Origin: JBFMAE01 sp040756085
GTDB lineage: Bacteria; Desulfobacterota; BSN033; UBA1163
Length of the DNA stretch: 10,545 nucleotides
NCBI GenBank assembly: GCA_040756085.1
Contig: JBFMAE010000342.1
Coordinates: 1 to 10,545, forward strand
Direction: 5' to 3'
Both the position numbers and the translations under genes were made by a program. Within the stretch, counting starts at the first letter, position 1. The number at the start of each line of letters is the position of its first letter. The notes beneath the pieces are model-generated. The model was not told the origin of the DNA. It saw only the letters and a program-made list of their open reading frames with translations, and did not search any database. Positions 5,414 to 10,545 of the stretch are shown here, one piece after another.

Positions 5414-6406
5414 ATGCCAAGGCAACCGAGACTGGACACCCCGGGCGCGTTGCATCATGTGATGGCGCGGGGCATCGAAGGGGCAGACATATTCCGCACG
5501 GACAAGGACCGCAGCGACTTCCTGGCTCGCTTAGCTGAGCAGTGCGAGACGGAAGCCCTGAAAGTCTATGCTTGGGCTCTCATACCTAACCATCTGCACT
5601 TACTTGTACGAACGGGCAATTGCCCCCTTTTTACGAGCATGCGAAAAATCATGACCGGATACGTTGTAAGATTTAATCGAAGGCATCAGAGACAAGGACA
5701 TCTTTTTCAAAACCGGTACAGATCGATCGTATGTGAGGAGGATCCTTATTTTTTGGAATTGACCCGGTATATTCATCTTAACCCTCTGAGAGCTGGGATG
5801 GTGAGGACCGTAAAAGAATTGGAGAGATACCCCTGGACCGGCCATTCAGCGATTGTGGGAACTGTGAAGAGGAACTGGCAGGATACGGAGGAGATTCTGA
5901 GGTACTTCGGAAAAGGGCGAGAGGTGGCCATCAAGCGTTATGTTTCATTTGTTAAAGAAGGGATCTCCATGGGGAAGCGTCCTGAATTGGTTGGGGGAGG
6001 TTTATTACGGAGTGTGGGGGGATGGTCGGAAGTGGTATCGATGAGGAGACGAGGCATGGGGATAACTTCGGACGAGCGGATACTGGGGAGAGGTGGGTTT
6101 GTGGAGAGGGTGATTGCAGAAGCGGAGACAAAAGAGAGGGAGACGTTGAGGTTGAGGCGGAAGGTCCCGGACCTAAGTGGATTGTTGAGGGAAGTGGCTG
6201 AGAGAGAGGGGATAGACGAGGAGGAGATGAAGGCGGTGAGGAGAACGAGAGAGGTTGTAAGAGTGACAAAGCTATTTTGTCAACTGGCGGTCAGGAAGTT
6301 TGGGTATACGGGAGCGAGTGTTGCACGATTTTTGGGGGTTACGACCTCATTGGTCAATCGGTATGCTGCCTCCGGCAAGATTCCAGAATTGGGAGGGGGT
6401 GCTTAA
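5414..6406 (+). CDS. REP-associated-type Y1 HUH transposase with DnaA-like C-terminal domain
   Basis: The 330-aa protein starts M-P-R-Q-P-R-L-D-T-P-G-A-L-H-H-V-M-A-R-G, the classic opening of the Y1_Tnp/RAYT group. The HUH motif is His60-Leu-His62 in P-N-H-L-H-L-L-V, and the nucleophile is most likely Tyr119 in T-R-Y-I-H-L-N-P. Residues about 245-320 form a second domain like DnaA domain IV (R-T-R-E-V-V-R-V-T-K...A-S-V-A-R-F-L-G-V), probably a DNA-binding helix-turn-helix. This group cuts and joins single-stranded DNA at hairpins. GGAG (5406-5409) precedes the ATG. The stop codon lies in the right inverted-repeat arm. All catalytic residues are present, so it could be active. Confidence 0.9.
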   Translation: MPRQPRLDTPGALHHVMARGIEGADIFRTDKDRSDFLARLAEQCETEALKVYAWALIPNHLHLLVRTGNCPLFTSMRKIMTGYVVRFNRRHQRQGHLFQNRYRSIVCEEDPYFLELTRYIHLNPLRAGMVRTVKELERYPWTGHSAIVGTVKRNWQDTEEILRYFGKGREVAIKRYVSFVKEGISMGKRPELVGGGLLRSVGGWSEVVSMRRRGMGITSDERILGRGGFVERVIAEAETKERETLRLRRKVPDLSGLLREVAEREGIDEEEMKAVRRTREVVRVTKLFCQLAVRKFGYTGASVARFLGVTTSLVNRYAASGKIPELGGGA

Positions 6407-6428
6407 GTTGCATTTGAACCTACGTCCC
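6405..6428 (-). repeat. Right arm of the 24-bp inverted repeat
   Basis: It is the exact reverse complement of 5355-5378. Its first two bases are the last two of the transposase TAA stop, so the end of the gene and the end of the unit coincide. Confidence 0.9.
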
Positions 6429-6490
6429 TATTGCCCATTGTTGCATTCTTTTCCGAAAGAGATCGAACCTATTATCAAAAGGATAAGGAA

Positions 6491-7699
6491 ATGGATGAGA
6501 AAAAAGATTTTGTGATGGTGACGGTATCCGGACCGGATCAACCGGGAATTACAGCTGCTTTCAGCAAGATTCTGGTGGATAATCATGTAGAGATTGTAGA
6601 TATCGAACAAGCGTCCCTCCAGGACTTTCTGGGCCTCTCCTTTCTCCTTGACATGAGCGGAGCCAAGCAATCAAAAGATAGCGTCCTCAAAGACCTTCTC
6701 TTTGAGGCCACCCGGCTCCACCTGACCCTCAATTTTCGGCTCTTCTCTGATAAAGAGGTGAAGGCCAGAAATAACAAAAACCTCTTTGTCCTCACATATT
6801 TTGGGGACACCCGGGCCTTGGCCGAGATCTCAAACATCCTGGGGGAGGAAAACGCCAACATCGAAATGATCACCAATCTAACCCGCGACTGTGCCAGTTG
6901 TGTGGAGTTAACCATCAATGTAAACGGAGTCCAAAGCCTCAGCCGCCTGAAAGAAAGAGTCATCTTTAAAAGCCACGAACTCAATATCGATCTGGCACTC
7001 CAGAAGATGGAGGCTTATCGAAAAAACAAGCGTCTCGTTTTTTTCGACATGGACAGCACCTTGATCGATATGGAGATCATCGACGAAATGGCCCGAAGGG
7101 CTGGTGTGTTTAAGGAGGTCTCAAGAATTACCGAGAAGGCGAGGAGGGGGGACCTCGATTTTGAAGAAGCTCTCACCCAGCGAGTAGCCCTTCTTAAAGG
7201 GTTGAACGTTGATGCGTTGGAGAATATCAGGAATGAAATGATACTCTCCGAAGGAGCGGAAGAGTTGGTGATGACGCTCAAGAGGTTGGGTTACAAGTTG
7301 GGTGTGGTGAGCGGAGGGTTTCTCTACTTTGCTGACTTTCTGAAAGAGAAATTAGGATTGGACTTCGCCTTTGCCAATCAGTTGGAGATCAAGAACGGAA
7401 CCCTTACGGGCAGAATTTTGGGAAAGATTGTGGATAATGCTTACAAAGCAAAGATCGTTCATATGGTTTCCGGTGAAGAGGGAGTGCTTTTGGATCAGAC
7501 CGTCGCCATTGGCGATGGGGCCAATGATATCTTAATGTTAGGCCAGGCCGGTCTGGGCATTGCTTACAATGCCAAAGAGAGGCTGGAAAGGGCGGCCAAT
7601 ATGAGCCTGCGCCGAGCGCGCCTCAAAAATATCCTCTATATCCTTGGCATTACAGAGGAGGAAATGGGTTCCTGGAGTCTCTGTGATCGTCATGTATGA
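6491..7699 (+). CDS. serB: Phosphoserine phosphatase SerB with two N-terminal ACT domains
   Basis: SerB performs the last step of serine synthesis, hydrolysing phosphoserine to L-serine in the cytosol. From ATG 6491 the protein is 402 aa: an ACT domain at about 7-75 (starting V-T-V-S-G-P-D-Q-P-G-I-T), a second at about 97-165, then a HAD phosphatase. The catalytic nucleophile Asp186 and acid Asp188 lie in D-M-D-S-T, Ser274 in S-G-G-F, Lys319 in motif III, and Asp342/Asp346 in G-D-G-A-N-D. The ACT pair suggests amino-acid feedback. The frame extends upstream to a TTG at 6431, but ATG 6491 is preceded by purine-rich AAGGATAAGG and matches the family start. The RAYT unit ends 62 bp upstream and may have separated serB from its original promoter. 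Confidence 0.93.
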   Translation: MDEKKDFVMVTVSGPDQPGITAAFSKILVDNHVEIVDIEQASLQDFLGLSFLLDMSGAKQSKDSVLKDLLFEATRLHLTLNFRLFSDKEVKARNNKNLFVLTYFGDTRALAEISNILGEENANIEMITNLTRDCASCVELTINVNGVQSLSRLKERVIFKSHELNIDLALQKMEAYRKNKRLVFFDMDSTLIDMEIIDEMARRAGVFKEVSRITEKARRGDLDFEEALTQRVALLKGLNVDALENIRNEMILSEGAEELVMTLKRLGYKLGVVSGGFLYFADFLKEKLGLDFAFANQLEIKNGTLTGRILGKIVDNAYKAKIVHMVSGEEGVLLDQTVAIGDGANDILMLGQAGLGIAYNAKERLERAANMSLRRARLKNILYILGITEEEMGSWSLCDRHV

Positions 7700-7773
7700 T
7701 CCCCCCGAGAAAAGAATTAAGGGAGTTCGTTCTAAACCGGTTTTAAATTAAAATCACTTCAAACCTCCAATGG

Positions 7774-7791
7774 TCAGCCCTGCAGGGCTGA
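7774..7791. repeat. 18-bp perfect palindrome between convergent genes
   Basis: TCAGCCCTGCAGGGCTGA is its own reverse complement. It lies between the end of serB and the end of the minus-strand operon. It could form a hairpin that stops transcription from both sides, but there is no T-run in either direction, so a classical intrinsic terminator is not supported. It may instead be a dispersed palindromic repeat. Confidence 0.5.
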
Positions 7792-7812
7792 AAGGATGAA
7801 AAGGTAAATTCT

Positions 7813-8322
7813 CTATTTCTTTAAGATTTCTATAATTTCAACCTGACTGAAAAGCCATTTCTTCTCGACTCTATTCAAAAGTGATTCCAGCTCTCGGGTC
7901 TCATCCACATCTTCTCCCGTTGTCAGCCTCCCTGTCAACCTGGCCGTCAAAGTAACCTTTGCCACATCCGTTTCTGGAAAGGAAATATCAAAATCAAAAA
8001 ATTTAAGTTTCAGTTCTGAAAACGCTAAACGGCCGCGGGCGGCATAATTGGATATTTCTTCAGGAGTATAATTACCTGAAAGAAAATCCAGGTTGGACGT
8101 CAATTCGCATTTGTCGGCAAACAGGGTGCCAATGTTCTGGATTTTATGTGCCATGGTGAAGGTATTTTCGCCGGAATCTTTGGACACCCATCCCGACAGA
8201 AGATGAAACTGCTTCTTGACCCTCTTCTCTTCACTTTGAAAGAGGGATGGCATGACCCATATCCCAACGATACCAACCCCTATGAGTATAATCGCAATGA
8301 TGATGTGTGTTTTTTTCACCAT
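7813..8322 (-). CDS. Membrane-anchored hypothetical protein, possibly NTF2-like
   Basis: The 169-aa product has a short basic start (M-V-K-K-T) and one hydrophobic segment at about 6-24 (I-I-I-A-I-I-L-I-G-V-G-I), probably an uncleaved membrane anchor. A soluble domain of about 140 residues follows. Alternating charged helices in the first half and beta-like stretches later (K-V-T-L-T-A-R-L-T-G, then K-K-W-L-F-S-Q-V-E-I) suggest an NTF2/SnoaL-type fold. This is a guess from pattern, not an identified family. Its ATG overlaps the signal-peptidase stop by 7 nt, so translation is probably coupled and the two may share a promoter. Confidence 0.75.
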   Translation of the reverse strand: MVKKTHIIIAIILIGVGIVGIWVMPSLFQSEEKRVKKQFHLLSGWVSKDSGENTFTMAHKIQNIGTLFADKCELTSNLDFLSGNYTPEEISNYAARGRLAFSELKLKFFDFDISFPETDVAKVTLTARLTGRLTTGEDVDETRELESLLNRVEKKWLFSQVEIIEILKK

Positions 8323-8831
8323 AATGGCACTCCCGTAATACGATTCTTTGAAACCTGCCCGAAATGATGATCTTCGATGGGCATACTCCTATTATCCCCA
8401 ACTACATAGACGCAATCTCTTTCAACCTTCCGGGGAGGAAGGTTCCAGTTACACGGATACCGGACATAAGGCTCGTCTATCTCCTTTCCGTCAACCAAAA
8501 GTCTTCCCTTGCGAAATTCAACCCATTCGTTCTCCACGGCGACCACCCGTTTGAGAAGCATCACTTTATTCCCGACAAAACGGACAGCAACCACATCATG
8601 CCTCTTGGGTTCCGAAAAGAGGTAACGCAATCTCCAGCAGAAATTGATACCACCGTGAGGATAGGTTGGCTCCATACTGTATCCCTTGATACGGATTGGG
8701 ATAAAGAGGTAACCAAAGAATAGATAGGCCAAGAGCGAAACGCATGTGGCCCTGATCAGGAACTTGAGTGTTAAGGGAGGAAAAAAGAATTGGCGAATCC
8801 TTTTTCTCACAGTCCTCTTATTTATGCTCAA
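8316..8831 (-). CDS. lepB: Signal peptidase I (S26 family)
   Basis: Signal peptidase I cleaves signal peptides from Sec- and Tat-exported proteins at the outer face of the inner membrane. The 171-aa protein is short, with one transmembrane segment at about 22-45. The Ser-Lys dyad is visible: Ser52 in G-Y-S-M-E-P-T and Lys94 in L-L-K-R-V-V-A. The C-terminal box is G-D-N-R-S (145-149) followed by M-P-I-E-D-H-H-F-G. The longest start is a TTG at 8831 without a good ribosome site. A GTG at 8810 (residue 8) follows AGAGG closely and is a reasonable alternative. Paralogues are common, so this may not be the cell's only signal peptidase. Confidence 0.88.
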   Translation of the reverse strand: MSINKRTVRKRIRQFFFPPLTLKFLIRATCVSLLAYLFFGYLFIPIRIKGYSMEPTYPHGGINFCWRLRYLFSEPKRHDVVAVRFVGNKVMLLKRVVAVENEWVEFRKGRLLVDGKEIDEPYVRYPCNWNLPPRKVERDCVYVVGDNRSMPIEDHHFGQVSKNRITGVPLW

Positions 8832-8969
8832 CTATTTATACACATCCCTTAGCATTGATGTATAGGGTGATAAACGTTTTCTACTATGAAACAAGAGATG
8901 ATTTTTACTATATTTGAAATTGATACTATATTTTCTTCAACCCGATGATCTTCGCAGAAGCTGTACACC

Positions 8970-8998
8970 TTGACTCAAAGGCAATTTTAACCTATACT
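8970..8998 (+). promoter_or_regulatory. Near-consensus sigma70-type promoter
   Basis: TTGACT (8970-8975) and TATACT (8993-8998) are separated by exactly 17 nt, each hexamer one base from consensus. Transcription would start near 9005 and read into the broken small gene at 9087. It is the best plus-strand promoter in the window. The rest of 8832-9086 holds no gene I can support. Confidence 0.6.
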
Positions 8999-9086
8999 GC
9001 CCTTTACGCAAAGGATTTCTTTAACTCATCACTTCTTATCTTTATGATCTATCCGATGACCTTCCAAGGAAAGTAGAGGGGAAACC

Positions 9087-9385
9087 ATGGAAAAGACAAC
9101 GGTCTGGTTTATGGATGCCCGGGCCAGGCGTTTCCTGTCAAGGGCAGGGATATCGGGGCCCAGGTTTACGGGGGAGTAGAAAATGGTCTGGGGATGATTG
9201 ACTATTTGATTGAAAAGGTTCCTCTCGACAGGAGCCAGGCGGCCATCTCCCGGTTCTACACAGATGTGACGGCTAAAAAGCTCAAACAGATGTATTCAAA
9301 AAAACATCCTCTGTCCAATCTGGAGACCACTTCCTTTGGACGAACCACTGAAGGGGTGACCAACCCGAAACATCCTAAAAAGTAG
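9087..9385 (+). pseudogene. Small gene of unknown function, apparently frameshifted
   Basis: ATG 9087, with GAGGGGA just upstream, opens M-E-K-T-T-V-W-F-M-D-A-R-A-R-R but stops at 9177-9179. A second frame, open from 9074 to 9385, carries G-R-D-I-G-A-Q-V-Y-G-G-V-E-N-G-L-G-M-I-D and then Y-L-I-E-K-V-P-L-D-R. The strong promoter and ribosome site belong to the first frame and the protein-like body to the second, so one indel between about 9120 and 9140 would give a continuous protein of about 100 aa. Alternatively, a 63-aa product starts at ATG 9194. I do not recognise the family; the C-terminus is lysine-rich and polar. Confidence 0.5.
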
Positions 9386-9405
9386 TTTTAGAATGGGATG
9401 TTTTT
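9369..9405 (+). terminator. Terminator-like hairpin after the small gene
   Basis: AACATC (9369-9374) pairs with GATGTT (9397-9402), and CTAAAA (9375-9380) pairs with TTTTAG (9386-9391). The loop is 5 nt, with a 5-nt bulge on the 3' side, and a short T-run follows. The stem overlaps the stop codon at 9383-9385. It is AT-rich and bulged, so likely weak. Confidence 0.4.
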
Positions 9406-9476
9406 ATAAAATATATTAGTTATCATTAAAATTATACATAATTAAGAGTTAATTTCTTGAAAAGAAAGGGTTTGAA

Positions 9477-10334
9477 ATGGAAGCCAAAAGAGGAACAGCA
9501 CTTGTGACAGGGGCAAGTAGCGGGATCGGACGGGAAACAGCAAAAAAATTGGCCGAAGAGGGTTTTCTGGTTATTGCTTCGGCCAGGAGGAGTGATCGTC
9601 TAACTGAACTCACAGCCCAAAACCAGAATATCCTCCCCAGGCCGGTTGATCTTTCGAATGCCCAAGAATTAGAAAGTTTCTGTCAGGAACTTTCGAGCCT
9701 TTCCGAACCTGTTTCTGTACTCATCAACGATGCCGGTTTCAGCATCAGGGGAGCCGTCGAAGATGTCTCCCTTGTTTCCATCCGTCAAGTATTTGAGGTC
9801 AACCTGTTCGCTCTTATCAGGGTAACCCAGGCCTGTTTACCGGGGATGCGTCGGCTCAGACAGGGGACGATTGTCAATCTCAGTTCAATTATAGGAAAGT
9901 TCACCTTCCCTCTGAATAGCGTCTATTCTGCCTCCAAACACGCGGTGGAGGCCATCAGCGATGGCTTGCGTATGGAGGTACGCCCCTTTGGTATTCGCGT
10001 GGTGACGATCCGTCCGGGGGCGATTGCCACCGAATTTAATGACACCGCCAACCAATTGACAGGAGACCTCCTTTCCCGGACCGATCCAGATTACAAACCT
10101 GTTTACCATGCCTTCGGAGCCGCTATGGCCAAACTCTTTTCCACGATTTCCATCCCGGGACCGGAAATCATTGCCAATATTATTCTCGAAGCCGTTCTAT
10201 CCGAATCTCCAAAGACAGTATATTCCGCAGGTCCACTGGTCGAGGAGATCCTCGGAAAACGGACCAAAATAGATGATGATGCTTTCGACCGGTTCATGAC
10301 AGAAAAGGCAGGGCTGGAGGGGCTGAAGGTTTAG
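9477..10334 (+). CDS. Short-chain dehydrogenase/reductase (SDR family)
   Basis: The 285-aa protein is a classical SDR, a cytosolic NAD(P)-dependent oxidoreductase. The nucleotide-binding T-G-A-S-S-G-I-G is at 11-18 and Arg37-Arg38 after the second strand hints at NADP preference. The catalytic set is Asn109, Ser136/137, Tyr150 and Lys154 (Y-S-A-S-K). The usual N-N-A-G reads N-D-A-G at 84-87, a tolerated variant. The C-terminal extension (about 200-285) suits the longer classical SDRs acting on alcohols or ketones. The substrate cannot be read from the sequence. A purine-rich AAAGAAAGGG lies just before the ATG, and the upstream 90 bp is very AT-rich. Confidence 0.92.
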   Translation: MEAKRGTALVTGASSGIGRETAKKLAEEGFLVIASARRSDRLTELTAQNQNILPRPVDLSNAQELESFCQELSSLSEPVSVLINDAGFSIRGAVEDVSLVSIRQVFEVNLFALIRVTQACLPGMRRLRQGTIVNLSSIIGKFTFPLNSVYSASKHAVEAISDGLRMEVRPFGIRVVTIRPGAIATEFNDTANQLTGDLLSRTDPDYKPVYHAFGAAMAKLFSTISIPGPEIIANIILEAVLSESPKTVYSAGPLVEEILGKRTKIDDDAFDRFMTEKAGLEGLKV

Positions 10335-10545
10335 GATTCTTCAACTGTTCATGGTTCACCCATATCCCTAACCTTTACATTGCAGTCATTGTGGCATCAA
10401 AAAAAATCTAAAAAATATTGTTACGTAAAAATCATTTGTGCACATATGGGAAACGATTTGTGGACATGGTTTGTTTTTCATTCATAGATGGAACTCCCAT
10501 AATTTCTTACCCTCCTTGTAGATCATAAACTTCTGATTGGGGAGG

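Larger units (their letters stand above)
5355..6428 (+). mobile_element. RAYT/IS200-like unit bounded by a 24-bp perfect inverted repeat
   Basis: A single transposase gene is enclosed by identical, inverted 24-bp sequences at 5355-5378 and 6405-6428, giving a 1,074-bp unit. Matching stops exactly at those coordinates on both sides, and no target-site duplication is apparent, as expected for Y1 HUH enzymes. Each arm reads inward as GGGACGTAGGTTC..., with a GTAG five bases in. The unit lies 14 bp after the M24 stop and 62 bp before the serB start, without disrupting either frame. Confidence 0.75.

Noticed and set aside
5952..6269. 105-codon serine/proline-rich frame antisense to the transposase
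   Set aside because: Artifact of the purine-rich coding strand; low complexity and no ribosome site.
8364..8723. 119-codon plus-strand frame antisense to signal peptidase
   Set aside because: Lies fully within a gene with intact catalytic motifs on the other strand.
10482..10544. Minus-strand open frame ending K-K-L-W-E-F-H-L, entering from the right edge
   Set aside because: About 20 codons with no family signal; could be the 3' end of a real gene beyond the window but cannot be supported here.

Overview
The window looks like bacterial chromosome, most plausibly from a deltaproteobacterium in the broad sense (Desulfobacterota or a relative). The clues are the type I-C Cas4/Cas1/Cas2 sequences, a PSP-type SerB with two ACT domains, and a single-TM signal peptidase I. 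A RAYT-type transposase with a DnaA-like C-terminal domain also fits. This placement is inferred from protein flavour, not from any search.

Region 1 (1-2365) is a stripped-down type I-C CRISPR adaptation module. A divergent gene start (1-43, minus), possibly a transposase, with its own strong promoter sits directly upstream of cas4. Then come cas4-cas1-cas2 with intact active-site residues. A REP-like palindrome with a GTAG foot lies between cas1 and cas2. Downstream of cas2 is a recognisable I-C leader followed by only one CRISPR repeat, whose 3' end is degenerate. There are no spacers, and no cas3/cas5/cas8c/cas7 in view. The locus looks like adaptation machinery whose array has collapsed to one repeat and whose interference genes are either displaced or lost.

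Region 2 (2366-5340) holds a frameshifted remnant of a small secreted-protein gene, a stand-alone receiver-domain response regulator (minus), and a 381-bp AT-rich intergenic region with inverted repeats in the regulator's leader. Next are a sirtuin whose sequence resembles eukaryotic SIRT6/SIRT7 more than classical CobB, and an AT-richer M24-family peptidase with an altered metal-ligand position.

Region 3 (5355-6428) is a discrete unit: a Y1/HUH REP-associated-type transposase enclosed by a perfect 24-bp inverted repeat, the right arm overlapping its stop codon. It has landed between the M24 gene and serB.

Region 4 (6491-10545) is mostly housekeeping. It contains serB (phosphoserine phosphatase) and a convergent two-gene minus-strand operon of signal peptidase I (lepB-like) and a membrane-anchored hypothetical protein. 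A small gene that appears frameshifted despite a near-consensus promoter and a terminator-like hairpin follows, then an SDR-family oxidoreductase and 211 bp with no convincing gene.

The genes do not form a single pathway. The only functional groupings visible are cas4-cas1-cas2-leader-repeat and lepB with its overlapping partner. The most interesting signals are the one-repeat CRISPR locus, the RAYT unit with its long perfect inverted repeat alongside a GTAG-footed palindrome, and the SIRT6/7-like bacterial sirtuin.
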